A stretch of 64,000 bases of DNA from Bacillus fungorum. GTDB taxonomy: Bacteria > Bacillota > Bacilli > Bacillales > Bacillaceae_G. The DNA is taken from NCBI RefSeq assembly GCF_002746455.1, contig NZ_NWUW01000020.1, positions 1-64,000 on the forward strand. Direction: 5' to 3'. The notes under the pieces are model-generated. The model made no database searches and was not told the DNA's origin. It worked only from the letters and a program-made list of their open reading frames with translations. Positions 1-8,825 of this stretch are shown piece by piece. Positions within the stretch are counted from its first letter, which is position 1; every line of letters begins with the position of its first letter. A program made the translations under genes and the position numbers.

Positions 1-1
1 A

Positions 2-442
2 GAGAAACTGCCAGCCACAGAGGTGTATGCTTTTTATTCATTACGATGGCAAGTAGAAATTCTATTTAAAACATGGAAATCTATATTTCGTATTCATGTA
101 AGTAAAAGAATGAAACTAGAACGATTTCAATGTCATTTGTATGGCCAACTTTTACGTTTATGTTTAGTCGCAAGCGTTACTTATCAAATGCGAAGGCTTT
201 TATGGGAGAAACAAGGAAAAGAAATGAGTGAGTTGAAATGTGCTTATATGGTGCAGATTTATCTAAAAAAAATACACGCCGCCCTTTTTTATACTGTCCA
301 ACATCCTGTTTCAGTGCTCAGCAGGCTCTTTCAAGATATTAGTAAGAATGGTAGAAAAGCACGGCGGTATAAAAAAAGAACACCGTTTGAGATCCTAGGC
401 TTAATAGGGAAATCAACGGATCAACTTCCAATGGCTTCATAA
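2..442 (+). CDS. IS4-family (IS231-like) transposase, C-terminal part, cut by window edge
   Basis: The frame is open from the first bases, so the 5' part lies outside the window. The protein holds the C-terminal catalytic segment of an IS4-family DDE transposase: YSLRWQVEILFKTWK fits the YREK signature (Y-x2-R-x3-E-x6-K) that carries the last catalytic acidic residue. The following text (HLYGQLLRLCL, NGRKARRYKKRTPFEILG) resembles IS231 transposases of the B. cereus group. It ends at a normal stop. I could not find an IS231-type terminal inverted repeat just downstream, so the element may be a relic. Family assignment is firm; activity cannot be judged from this part. Confidence 0.85.
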   Translation, partial: EKLPATEVYAFYSLRWQVEILFKTWKSIFRIHVSKRMKLERFQCHLYGQLLRLCLVASVTYQMRRLLWEKQGKEMSELKCAYMVQIYLKKIHAALFYTVQHPVSVLSRLFQDISKNGRKARRYKKRTPFEILGLIGKSTDQLPMAS

Positions 443-641
443 AAAATAGGTACCATAGGAAGTTCTATTTGAGTATGTCCAAAATACAGGATTGTATTCA
501 AAGATTGTAAAAAAAGTGCCTCTATTTTTTTGCTCTCAATTAATAATTTTTATTCCTAATTTATTTAAATTAGTGAATAAAATTCCATCATGTAAAAATA
601 ATAAATACAATTAATCGTTATATATTAAAGAGGTGTCAATT

Positions 642-950
642 TTGTCCTTAAATGAAGAGACATTAGAAACTAAGACAGATAAACCTATTGAAAAGATCCA
701 AACAAGTAACTTAAAAGAACTTAAAAATACACTAGATAACATCTTTGATATTAGTGCAGATTTGATTGAACATCCTTTGCAATTAAAAACAAACACGAAT
801 ATTTTACTATATTATTTTGAAGGCCTTACAGATGGTATCGCATTAAAAAGCAATGTTGTTACACCATTATTACAAGAAGTAAATGAAGACAGTCAAATAT
901 TTAATTCTAATATTATTGCTACTCATGGACATTACCCTGCTCCTTCATAG
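642..950 (+). pseudogene. Fragment of GerA-type spore germination receptor A subunit (N-terminal domain)
   Basis: A frame of about 102 codons starts best at TTG 642, six bases after AAAGAGGTG; GTG 633 is also open but sits inside that ribosome site. The text NIFDISADLIEHPLQL followed by NILLYYFEGLTDG matches the start of GerA-family A subunits (pattern F.NS.DLI...., ..YIDGLVD). Normal A subunits have about 500 residues with membrane helices; here the similarity stops after about 80 residues and a short unrelated tail follows, so most of the receptor is missing. No B or C subunit gene follows. It is most simply a truncated remnant, though a short expressed protein cannot be excluded because RBS and terminator are both intact. 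Confidence 0.6.
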
Positions 951-959
951 TGTTGGCGA

Positions 960-981
960 GTATGGTGGTGCACCACCATAC
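960..981. repeat. 22-bp perfect palindrome
   Basis: The 22 bases are their own reverse complement with no loop (core GGTGGTGCACCACC). It lies 10 bases after the stop of the germination fragment and before its terminator. It could be part of the transcript end or a protein site. Confidence 0.7.
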
Positions 982-1000
982 ATTTAATGTAAATGTATTT

Positions 1001-1026
1001 AAAAACCCTCCAAATGGAGGGTTTTT
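1001..1026 (+). terminator. Intrinsic terminator after germination-receptor fragment
   Basis: A perfect 11-bp stem (AAAAACCCTCC / GGAGGGTTTTT) with a 4-base loop and a terminal T run. It can act in both directions but best fits the plus-strand gene ending at 950. Confidence 0.85.
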
Positions 1027-1197
1027 AAATACCGAAATATGAACTGCACTTTTTCTGTAGCTTTCTTCTTTTTAAAATAGTTAATCTTTTTATGAAATAT
1101 ATATAGAAAATACATACTATAATTATTTACTATGATATAAAATTTTAAATTCCCACTCTTTAACACGCTTTCTAGTATTATATCCTAGAATCTGAAT

Positions 1198-3180
1198 TTA
1201 TATCTTAAATCCACCAATTAACTCTTGAAGTTCTTCCGCCATCTGTGCTAATTGTATTGCTGAAGAATTTATCTCTTCCATAGAAGCATGTTGCTCCTCA
1301 GACGAACCTGCTATCGTTTGCATACTTGAAGAATTCTCTTTCACAGCCATAGATATTTGATTAATTGATGTATCGACTTTCATTGCATCACTTGTCATTT
1401 TATTTGATAGTTCCGCCATACCATGTACTTTTGACACAATATCATTTGCAGATTTTGAAATTTCATAAAAACTTTGTTTTGTATCATTTGCAACCTGAAT
1501 TCCCGACTGCACTTCAACTCCTACTTCATTCATAGCTTTTACAGTCTCATGTACATCTGCTTGTATTTCATTAATTAAGCTTCCAATTTCCATTGAAGAT
1601 TCGGATGATTGCTCCGCTAACTTCCTAACTTCATCGGCAACAATTGCAAATCCACGCCCCTGTTCTCCTGCTCTAGCCGCTTCAATTGCTGCATTTAATG
1701 CTAATAAATTTGTTTGTTCTGCAATACTTTGAATTGCTTCTAATATACTTCCGATTTGCTGCGATTTCTTATCTAATAATTTAATTACACTATCGGATTG
1801 AGAAACAGAATGATGTATAGATTGCATTTGCATTACAGTTTGTTCTACTAATTGTTCTCCTTCATTAGCCTTCTGTTTTGTATATAAGGATGAAGTCGAT
1901 ACTTCGGAAGCATTATCAGCTACGTATTGAATGTTTCGTGTTACCTCACCAATTAATTTTGCTCCAGACGTAACTTCATTATTTTGAACTTCTGCACTAT
2001 TTGAGATTTCTTCCATTTCTTTTGTAATTTGTTCTGTCGCAACACTCGCTTGCTCTACGCTTGCAGTTAGTTCCTCAGATGAAGCAGCCACATGTCCTGC
2101 AGATGTGTTAATTCGAGAAATTATATTACGTAACGACTCTGCCATTGTATTGAAACTACCACCTAATTGACCAAGTTCATCCTTTGAACGAATATCTATT
2201 TTCTCAGTTAAATCTCCCTGACTAATTCTTTGAGCTGAAATAACTAATTGTCTTAGTGGATTAATAATAGATTTAAGAATGAAGAAAATGACAATTCCAC
2301 CTAACAACAATGAAGCCCCTATTATAGTGAGCGTTTTATAAAAAATAGGATTGGTAGCCTCTTCAATTTCTTTCATAGGCATTATGCCAGCTATTTTCCA
2401 ACCTGTTTTTTTGTTTATCTTAAAGCTTATGTTTCGATCTTCACCATTAAGGCTATAAGTAATTAATCCAGCTTCTTTCTTATAAAGTTCATCTGCTAAA
2501 GATTTATCTAATTTCTCACCAGGTTTTAGCGATGGATGAACAACTATAGTTTTATCTTGGCTTACTATAGATACATAGCCTTGCTTTCCAATTTTTATCA
2601 TTTTAGAAGTTTTTACGATATCATCAATATTCAAGTCCACACCAATGACACCACTTTTGTCTGCATTTTGCTTTGCAATTGCTATTACCATATTTCCTGT
2701 AGCCTTTGATTTATATGGTGATGAAACAATAATTTCTCCATTGGCTTTTACTGCATCCTTATACCAACTACTTTCTAATGGATTAAACCCTTCTGGTATT
2801 TTTCCAACAGGTGCATGAATAAATTGATTATTACTGGATGCCGTATAAATTGTTTCTATTTCTGGATGTAACTGTATATATTGATCAAATTTACTCTGTA
2901 CATTTTGCGATTGGTCAGGATTATAATCACCTTGTGTGAGTACCTTTGCAAAATGAGTTACATCTATATGTTTATTTTCTAATTCATTATCAATAATTTT
3001 ATCTAAAATACTTACATTATCTTTCGCGGTTTGTAGAATTGTTTCATTAAGATCTGTTTTCGACTCATCATAAGATGTTATTCCCACGATAAGACTAGGT
3101 ATAATTAATATTACTATAAATGCCATAGACAACTTCGTTTTAAGCTTTATTTGTCCCATTCTTTCTTTTATATTAAACAC
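1198..3180 (-). CDS. Methyl-accepting chemotaxis protein, dCache sensor
   Basis: A full-length transmembrane chemoreceptor of 660 residues. In order: short cytoplasmic start, membrane segment near residues 18-38, extracellular double-Cache type sensing region to about 275, second membrane segment near 283-303, HAMP linker to about 357, then the long coiled-coil signalling domain. Its hairpin tip carries [16 protein letters not shown] and [15 protein letters not shown], the CheA/CheW contact region. The GTG start follows AAGGGAGAAG at good spacing. It stands alone with no chemotaxis genes beside it, as is usual for Bacillus receptors. The ligand cannot be read from sequence; dCache domains often bind amino acids or organic acids. 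Confidence 0.93.
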   Translation of the reverse strand: MFNIKERMGQIKLKTKLSMAFIVILIIPSLIVGITSYDESKTDLNETILQTAKDNVSILDKIIDNELENKHIDVTHFAKVLTQGDYNPDQSQNVQSKFDQYIQLHPEIETIYTASSNNQFIHAPVGKIPEGFNPLESSWYKDAVKANGEIIVSSPYKSKATGNMVIAIAKQNADKSGVIGVDLNIDDIVKTSKMIKIGKQGYVSIVSQDKTIVVHPSLKPGEKLDKSLADELYKKEAGLITYSLNGEDRNISFKINKKTGWKIAGIMPMKEIEEATNPIFYKTLTIIGASLLLGGIVIFFILKSIINPLRQLVISAQRISQGDLTEKIDIRSKDELGQLGGSFNTMAESLRNIISRINTSAGHVAASSEELTASVEQASVATEQITKEMEEISNSAEVQNNEVTSGAKLIGEVTRNIQYVADNASEVSTSSLYTKQKANEGEQLVEQTVMQMQSIHHSVSQSDSVIKLLDKKSQQIGSILEAIQSIAEQTNLLALNAAIEAARAGEQGRGFAIVADEVRKLAEQSSESSMEIGSLINEIQADVHETVKAMNEVGVEVQSGIQVANDTKQSFYEISKSANDIVSKVHGMAELSNKMTSDAMKVDTSINQISMAVKENSSSMQTIAGSSEEQHASMEEINSSAIQLAQMAEELQELIGGFKI

Positions 3181-3750
3181 TAGATACTTCTCCCTTTCAT
3201 TTTTACTACTGATATAGTTTATTTAAATTTTTCTCCTTTATTTTTTCTACATATATTTACAATACCATTCGAAATGAAACTACTATTACATCCTATTATC
3301 TGTACTTTCTTATTATGCGATTTATATTTCACAGGCAGCGTTTTATCTATCCTCCTTTCGAATATGTTATCTTTCCATATTCAGCAATTCTAAAACTACG
3401 AATTGTTCCCAATAAAATGGATGAAATATATACTTCATTTAACAGATATTATTTGACCTTGATTGGATAAAAAGTTTAATTTAGGGCTATTCAAATCGAA
3501 TGAAATCCTTACCATAATAAATTCTCTAAAACGTAACTACGTAAATTTATTCTTTGCATGATTATGTTTAACAGCCTTTGAACCATTCTAAATGCATCAC
3601 TTTATTTATGAATCATTTACTGCGGCCGATTTTGTTGTAAAGGATAACTAAACCATAAATTCTAAATAGGAGAATAAAATAAATTGGAGAACTTCATTGT
3701 AACACATATACATAAGTTATAGATATAAAATCCGATAATATATTCCTTTT

Positions 3751-3779
3751 TTTATACTAAATTAATAATTTAGTATAAA
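3751..3779. repeat. AT-rich 29-bp palindrome
   Basis: Two 14-base arms (TTTATACTAAATTA and its complement) around a single central base. A run of T flanks it on the left, so on the minus strand the hairpin is followed by an A run rather than a U run. An operator is as likely as a terminator. Confidence 0.5.
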
Positions 3780-3808
3780 TTTTATTTCTACAGAAGAATC
3801 TTTCCCTA

Positions 3809-3824
3809 TATGCAATATTACATA
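3809..3824. promoter_or_regulatory. Consensus PlcR box
   Basis: TATGCAATATTACATA fits every fixed position of the known PlcR box (TATGNAWWWWTNCATA). PlcR is the quorum-sensing activator of secreted virulence factors in this group. No intact gene starts within several hundred bases on either side: the chemoreceptor start is about 630 bases away on the minus strand, and only remnants lie to the right. The target gene may have been lost. Confidence 0.6.
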
Positions 3825-3910
3825 TAATCTACCTTACGTAATTTGTTATACTATGCTTGTGGATTTTTCATCCAAAATTCCACCCAAATGCATATTGATG
3901 AATATGCCAC

Positions 3911-3967
3911 CCTAATTGCTGAAAGTGAGAAGAATGAATAACATTCTTCTCACTTTCAGCAATTAGG
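3911..3967. repeat. Perfect 26-bp inverted repeat, 5-base loop
   Basis: Arms at 3911-3936 and 3942-3967 are exact reverse complements (CCTAATTGCTGAAAGTGAGA and on). Such a long stem without mismatch is unusual for a terminator and has no strong T run on either side. It may be two IS ends brought together, a small mobile hairpin, or a recent inverted duplication. Confidence 0.8.
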
Positions 3968-4000
3968 CTCTGTTAATATTGATTATTGATAAAAAGTATT

Positions 4001-4041
4001 AAATAAGGGAAGACACCTTAGAGTAGGTACTTCCCTTATTT
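4001..4041 (-). terminator. Intrinsic terminator of a lost minus-strand gene
   Basis: Twelve-base arms (AAATAAGGGAAG and complement) flank a loop with a small inner stem. It begins six bases beyond the stop codon of the open remnant at 4047-4253, which it would have terminated. Confidence 0.6.
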
Positions 4042-4046
4042 GTTGA

Positions 4047-4253
4047 TTATTCACATTCAAATCTAAAATAGGTATTTTCTAAGCCTATTCTTTGCTTTAA
4101 TGTTTTGCCCAAAGCATAATTATTTGGTAATTCTTTTTCAACGACACAAATAATATAACTTGCTTTTCCTGTTGTTAAATTAGTTACTTGTAAGTAGTTA
4201 GTGTCATCAATACTAAACCTTCTCAAAATAAGACGGTCTGTTTTTTCATAAAC
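4047..4253 (-). pseudogene. Remnant coding segment, unknown protein C-terminus
   Basis: An open stretch of 68 codons ends in TAA and includes YIICVVEKELPNNYALGKTL. It has no usable start codon: an in-frame stop lies directly before it and no ribosome site is present. A clear terminator follows its stop, which argues that it is the true 3' end of a former gene. I do not recognise the family. Confidence 0.35.
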
Positions 4254-4420
4254 TTAATTATATTTCCCCATAACCTTTTCCTCTCTTCTCTACATTTTCT
4301 GTGAGCTGGATTTCGTTACATACACAAGAAAAGTAATTTCCTCTTCTTTATTGTATATTTTAATAAGAATTTCACCTACTAACACCATTATAATCATGTG
4401 TGTAAAAGTCATATCCTGCC

Positions 4421-4606
4421 TTAATACCTTTTTCTATTACAACCAACGTAAATCCTAAAGCCACCCATTTTTAAAAATAAAATATTTGTAAGGTGATTTA
4501 TCATTAGCTCATATTTTTGAATGTATACAGCCATTATACAAGCAACAATATTAGTCGCAATGCCAAAGGCAACCACCACTCCCAAAACCCTGTCCGAAAG
4601 CCCCAC
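4421..4606 (-). CDS. Small hydrophobic ORF, doubtful
   Basis: A 61-codon frame with one hydrophobic stretch (VVVAFGIATNIVACIMAVYI). The only start is GTG, with AGGAAGG 13 bases upstream, a poor distance, and an in-frame stop lies just upstream. It sits within the decayed region. It may be a membrane-segment remnant; I cannot name a family. Confidence 0.2.
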   Translation of the reverse strand: MGLSDRVLGVVVAFGIATNIVACIMAVYIQKYELMINHLTNILFLKMGGFRIYVGCNRKRY

Positions 4607-4772
4607 TCCTGATTCAGTCCCTTCCTAAATAAACATCCTTTTCTTTAATTCGTTCCTACACCCTATTCAAGGTATGCTAAATTATCCTTGTCTGATGAAT
4701 ATCTATTTATCTTTTCATATAGAGCAAACAAAATCTTTACTCATAATTTTTTCTTTATTAGACAAACTATGT

Positions 4773-4889
4773 CTAAGCCGTTTGAACTAGCGGCTTCACT
4801 CTTCTGGTAATGGGATAGCAATTTATTGAATTGACTAACTCATTCAATTCACTGGCACCGGCAGGCAACAAAATAGTTGTCTGCCATTT
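4773..4889 (-). pseudogene. Short open remnant in decayed region
   Basis: About 38 codons (including TTILLPAGASELNELVNSIN) run from an in-frame stop to TAG with no start codon. The composition looks protein-like, but no family is recognised. Treated as a gene relic. Confidence 0.2.
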
Positions 4890-5262
4890 TCATGTATTCT
4901 TTTTCTAATTTCATTACAAACCAAGTTTGTGCTGTACTAATTTCAAAAAGGATGGAATTTCATTTTTGAAAATGTAAAAAAGATAAGGTCCTGGCTACTT
5001 TTGGTATAGAACTTTCTCTTTTCACATATACTATTTTTGAATCTTTTTACCAATACGTGTCCTATTGGTGTCTTGAATTCCTCCTAAAAAGGGCGGCAGA
5101 TACGACTGCATGCCTTTTTTATTTACGTGGCTGTTCTATATTCAATTAAAAACTAAAAATGTAATATTACATATTTTTTTAAGCTTAGATTATGTTAAAA
5201 TTTACTTCATAATCGAATTATGGTTTCGTATCTAATTCAGCAATATGTGAACTGTATACCTA

Positions 5263-5293
5263 AAGAAAAGATACCCAAAAGGTATCTTTTCTT
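5263..5293. terminator. Orphan intrinsic terminator
   Basis: A perfect 13-bp stem (AAGAAAAGATACC and complement) with loop CAAAA, followed by CTTTT on the plus strand. No gene ends within several hundred bases. Confidence 0.6.
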
Positions 5294-5558
5294 CTTTTAA
5301 TCTAAAAAACATTTTTCCTTTTCAGTAAGATCCCATTATCCCTCTAATCTAAACCTCGTATCTAAAGGCAATTTGATCACGTTACTCAAGAGTTTTCATC
5401 TATATCAACATGCTCATAGTTTCTAATTCCAAATCAAATTTCCAGCACTATATTTTCTTTCTTGTTCTTAATTTTGTCAAAATCCTCTTTTAGCTATACA
5501 AAAAATATATGCTATTATGATTTTAAGAAACTATGCGTTCCCTTAACCCTGTATCCGG

Positions 5559-5577
5559 CCCTGTACTTTTTACAGGG
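5559..5577 (+). terminator. Orphan terminator-like hairpin
   Basis: A 7-bp stem CCCTGTA/TACAGGG with a 5-base loop followed by a T-rich tract (TCTTTGTTTATTTTATTT). No gene is attached. Confidence 0.45.
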
Positions 5578-5962
5578 TCTTTGTTTATTTTATTTACTTT
5601 TGTTTAACATATAAGAGTTAATACACACCCAATTTCAGTTAAAATCGTTTAAATGTTAGTTAGGTTTTGAAATGATATAACTATAAGCTTTTTTACAAAT
5701 GAAATCGAATATTAGACATATATTACTGACTTGGGTCTATTGTTAGATTTTCCAATGTATACTGCATTAAACATTCATTAACACTATAAAAACAGTGTTA
5801 ACTATATTAATTGAATATTAGTAATAGTAAGTATAAATATTCTCAATTTACTATATCTTACATTTATGTAAAAATAGATGTATGTTAAGCTTTTTCAAAA
5901 TCTTTCCCCTAATAAAGATTTGAAGTAGCATTTCATGATTCTCCTTACTGTTAATATGCCTT

Positions 5963-5990
5963 GAAAAAGAACCCAATAGGGTTCTTTTTC
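5963..5990. terminator. Orphan intrinsic terminator
   Basis: A perfect 12-bp stem (GAAAAAGAACCC and complement) with loop AATA. It works in either direction but has no gene next to it. Confidence 0.6.
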
Positions 5991-6029
5991 TTCTCATTAC
6001 ACCCTCAGCAAGTCCTCATTTAACATGCA

Positions 6030-6060
6030 AAAAGGACTGCTAATTACTTGCAGCCCTTTT
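6030..6060 (-). terminator. Probable terminator of the fascin-like gene
   Basis: An 11-base stem with one mismatch (AAAAGG-CTGC / GCAG-CCTTTT). On the minus strand it is followed by a U run and lies about 105 bases after the stop of the gene at 6165-6713. Confidence 0.45.
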
Positions 6061-6164
6061 ACACGTTAATATACACTTGTATTAAATACTTAACACTTTA
6101 TTGTATTAGGCATTCATACAAACTAAACATGCCATTATCACTTAGATATATAACACTTCAAAAT

Positions 6165-6713
6165 TTAAAGGTATACAATAACAAATCTTTCCCAGCTTCC
6201 AGCTACATAACTAGTAGCTGTTAATTCTCTACCGCCATTTGCTGATATATATCTACCATTACTTAGCGCTTGTAATACATATATCCTATTGTCTCCACCA
6301 TTATATAAGATAAACTTTTCCCATGCCCCAATTGATGTACGATCTGCTACTACTCTACCATTTGGCTCAAACGAAACATACTTCCCATTACTTTTAGCTT
6401 TTAAAGCGTACGTATATAATTCCCCAGTCGGAATTAATTCGAATTTCTCCCATTCATTAACTACATTACGATTTGCTATTACATTTCCCGAAGGCTCAGC
6501 AGAAACATATTGTAAATTTGCTGCCTGTATAGCAACTGTCCAACTTCCATTAAATAAATTCACACCTTTTAGTAAACCTGCATTTGATTGATTGGCTGCC
6601 GATGCATTATTCGATGGTGTTATCATCAAAATCAATAGAACCATTGGCAACACCATTAAAACTAACTTTTTTAAGATTGTTTTACCATTTGCATGAGTTA
6701 TGAACCTCTTCAT
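6165..6713 (-). CDS. Secreted fascin-like beta-trefoil protein
   Basis: A 182-residue protein with a long hydrophobic signal region (KKLVLMVLPMVLLILMI) ending near SNNASAANQ. The mature part has three related units with the pattern SNGKYVSFEPNGRVVADR...GAWEKF and SNGRYISANG...GSWERF, the hallmark of fascin/actin-crosslinking-like beta-trefoil domains that bind sugars or proteins. The start chosen is the ATG seven bases after AAGGGAGG; an upstream ATG lies against the ribosome site. It is a single gene in an accessory region. A secreted binding or toxin-accessory role is plausible but not shown. Confidence 0.75.
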   Translation of the reverse strand: MKRFITHANGKTILKKLVLMVLPMVLLILMITPSNNASAANQSNAGLLKGVNLFNGSWTVAIQAANLQYVSAEPSGNVIANRNVVNEWEKFELIPTGELYTYALKAKSNGKYVSFEPNGRVVADRTSIGAWEKFILYNGGDNRIYVLQALSNGRYISANGGRELTATSYVAGSWERFVIVYL

Positions 6714-6963
6714 TTCCATTCCTCCCTTAATATATATAAAGCTTATATACATCATACCAAATATGTAAAATATTGTAATGAAATAACAGATTTATCAACA
6801 AATACCTTACTATTCTGTTTCTTTTTTCTCAAATCTATTGCCTCTAAACATAGTTTTATTCTCAAACATAGTTTTTTAATTATTTTCCCCTCATATATTA
6901 AATTATTCCTATATATCTATCCAAACTTTACTAGCATTATATGCATCTAGACCAACTATCCGT

Positions 6964-7095
6964 TTAATTATCTTTTGATTTATAACTAACAGCTTCTAAC
7001 TTTAGCATATTATTTGTGCTACCTCGTTTTTTTGGAAAGAATCCTACAATTAATAACGCCAACATCCATGCCAGTATGAGCACTATATTTATTTT
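6964..7095 (-). pseudogene. Remnant of a small membrane-anchored protein
   Basis: An open stretch encodes a hydrophobic helix (VLILAWMLALLIVGFFPKKR) and a polar tail ending in TAA. A GTG could start it, but no ribosome binding site precedes it, and it follows directly on the terminator of the neighbouring remnant. It may be a leftover signal anchor. Confidence 0.3.
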
Positions 7096-7105
7096 AAATA
7101 AAAGC

Positions 7106-7134
7106 CAAATAGCCGTTCATAATGAACGACTATT
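7106..7134 (-). terminator. Terminator of enhancin-like remnant
   Basis: The stem AAATAG-CGTTCA/TGAACG-CTATTT has one internal mismatch. On the minus strand it is followed by a T-rich stretch. It begins at the stop codon of the ORF ending at 7134. Confidence 0.55.
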
Positions 7135-7595
7135 TAGCATCTAACTAATAATTTGAATGTTCTCCATGTTAATCTATTTTGTTTAAACCCGTTGAAGTAA
7201 CTTGATAGGTTCTTTTTTTGCCTATATATTCTATTATTCTCAAGGTTAATAAGTGTAGCTCGTGTCTTTTCCTTTACTGCTTCCCCTTCTATATGGGTAA
7301 ACTCAATGTAATCCCCCACTTTTACGGGAACAGTTTGGCTTTCAGCAGTTTGTTGTCTATTTCCCACTATTTCCTTATTGTACACAACACTACCGGATGA
7401 ATTCTGTACTTTAATACTTGCATACGTATTATTAAAGTAAGAATGTGCTACGCCAGCTTCTAAATTCACCTGCATTTTCTCTGTTGCCCTATTATAGTCT
7501 ACTTCACGAATGAAATTGATCACTTTTTGATAAAATCTGTTTAAATCTGCTGTCGTTTCTCTGAAAACAGAATACATATGACGTTGGATTAACAA
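7134..7595 (-). pseudogene. Enhancin-like protein remnant with mucin/carbohydrate-binding module
   Basis: A 153-codon frame with a TTG start and poor ribosome site. Residues about 45-125 (GVAHSYFNNTYASIKVQNSSG, VVYNKEIVGN, VGDYIEFTHIEG, RATLINLENN) resemble, from memory, the putative mucin-binding module of bacterial enhancin/M60-type metalloproteases. The catalytic HExxH domain that should come first is absent, and the first 40 residues look unrelated. The most likely reading is the 3' end of a secreted protease gene joined to other DNA. The family name is an inference. Confidence 0.45.
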
Positions 7596-7689
7596 ATTCT
7601 TCTACTCTGTAAAATGTATTTAGTCGTCAAGCACAAGACACTAAAACATATTTGAGAACTCACAATCTGACTCGTTTGGTAATAGAACG

Positions 7690-7842
7690 AGTGCCGTATC
7701 TGCTATATGCACTGGATACGGAGTCGTGATGGCACACCGCAATCTTGCACGTCAGCGATACTAGAAATAGACTTCGCCTTTGGTAGCAAGAATCCCACTG
7801 ACATTAGTCAGCTTGTCGCTTTAGCCGTGGAGTGTCAAACGT
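7690..7842 (+). mobile_element. IS200/IS605-family right-end remnant (omega-RNA-like segment)
   Basis: The sequence has the look of the non-coding 3' end of IS605/IS1341-type elements: GGATACGGAGTCGTGATGGC, then GGTAGCAAGAATCCCAC, a variable hairpin and GTGGAGTGTCAA. In intact elements this region is the TnpB guide-RNA scaffold and transposon end. No tnpA or tnpB reading frame remains. It touches the stop codon of hlyIIR, so the element probably inserted immediately downstream of that gene and then decayed. Confidence 0.5.
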
Positions 7843-8440
7843 TAGGTTTATCTGTTAATGCAGTAACAATCCTGTTCACTAAGTCTTCTGGCATCCATTC
7901 ATGATTTGTATCATTCGTTTCATTTGGCCCTAAAGAATCAATAAACTTTTTAAACTTTGGAAATAAAACAATAGAAGTGATCCAATGTATCGTATGATTT
8001 ATGGAGAAGAAATGAAAAACTCCTTGCTTTTCACCCTCCTGTAATATTTCTTTTAACTGTTCAAAATTACCTATGAAATACGGTTTAATCTTTTCTAATC
8101 GTGCACTTTCCTTAATAATCTCCTCATATGCCAATGATCCAATTTCAGGGTTCTCTTTTATATGTGTAGTAAAAACCGTTAAATATTCTCTAAGGGCATT
8201 GATAGGATCAAATTGATTCTTCTCAAGAAAATTGGGTAGCTCATTAGCAAGACCATATTTCTTAAATACCTCATAATATAGGTTTTCTTTCCCATTAAAA
8301 TAGTAAGAGGCCATAGCAACATTCACTTTCGCTTCTTTTGCAATTTCTTGTATGCTCGTACCTTCGTAGCCACGCTCTCCAAATTTTTTCTTAGCAGCCT
8401 TTAAGATATTTTCCATCGTCTGCTCTCGAGATTTCCCCAT
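7835..8440 (-). CDS. hlyIIR: TetR-family repressor of hemolysin II
   Basis: A 201-residue TetR-type dimeric repressor whose sequence matches what I know of B. cereus HlyIIR, including length. The N-terminal helix-turn-helix is GTSIQEIAKEAKVNVAMASYYF near residues 30-50; the C-terminal part forms the ligand/dimer domain and ends ALTDKPNV. The start is ATG 8440 after GAGGTGTGTGAA; an upstream in-frame ATG lacks a ribosome site. It lies downstream of hlyII on the same strand, the known arrangement, and its probable operator is at 10266-10309. The reading frame is intact, unlike the truncated version known from B. anthracis. Confidence 0.93.
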   Translation of the reverse strand: MGKSREQTMENILKAAKKKFGERGYEGTSIQEIAKEAKVNVAMASYYFNGKENLYYEVFKKYGLANELPNFLEKNQFDPINALREYLTVFTTHIKENPEIGSLAYEEIIKESARLEKIKPYFIGNFEQLKEILQEGEKQGVFHFFSINHTIHWITSIVLFPKFKKFIDSLGPNETNDTNHEWMPEDLVNRIVTALTDKPNV

Positions 8441-8697
8441 TTCACACACCTCAAATAGTATATATTTCACTTCAAAAACCCAATAAGGACTTTGAATAGA
8501 GTATCTTTTTAATGAAATTTAATTATATATTTAAAGTGGTAACTTAACAACCGATGAAGTTCTGATTACTTTAAACAATATCCCCTTGCGTAGCATCAAT
8601 AGCTTTCAAATACTTTACGCTCTTTTCTAATTGAGTAAAAGAATAGACAAAAAACATCTAATTTTATCTTAATTTCGTGTGCGAACAAAAAAATAAT

Positions 8698-8740
8698 AAG
8701 GACCAAAGTTTATCTATTTTATAGATAAACTTTGGTCCTT
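8698..8740 (-). terminator. Terminator between hlyII and hlyIIR
   Basis: A perfect 20-bp stem (AAGGACCAAAGTTTATCTAT and complement) with a 3-base loop, followed on the minus strand by ATTATTTTTTTG. It lies 86 bases after the hlyII stop. A diverged copy is found at 12887-12930. Confidence 0.9.
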
Positions 8741-8825
8741 TCGTTACATTATACAGATTTAAAATAAACCAGTATACACGTATCTTGATGAGATAATTAT
8801 CCATTAATCGTCCATCATTTACTGA

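Larger units (their letters stand above)
3181..6164. other. Gene-poor, decayed 3-kb region
   Basis: Almost 3 kb without a convincing intact gene. It contains short open stretches without starts, several perfect hairpin terminators not attached to any gene, palindromes and a consensus PlcR box, each listed separately. This pattern fits genes lost by deletion and mutation, leaving control elements and ends behind. The rest is AT-rich sequence in which I see nothing recognisable. Confidence 0.6.

Noticed and set aside
611..796. Minus-strand ORF opposite the germination-receptor fragment
   Set aside because: No ribosome site, fully overlapped by the better-supported plus-strand frame.
1198..3824. 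Control of the chemoreceptor gene by the PlcR box
   Set aside because: The distance of about 630 bases to the start is large for this regulator and other hairpins lie between; kept only as a remote option.
7835..7860. Truncation of hlyIIR by the IS605 remnant
   Set aside because: The stop lies at the element edge, but the protein has the full 201 residues and the known C-terminal ending, so the insertion is downstream of an intact gene.
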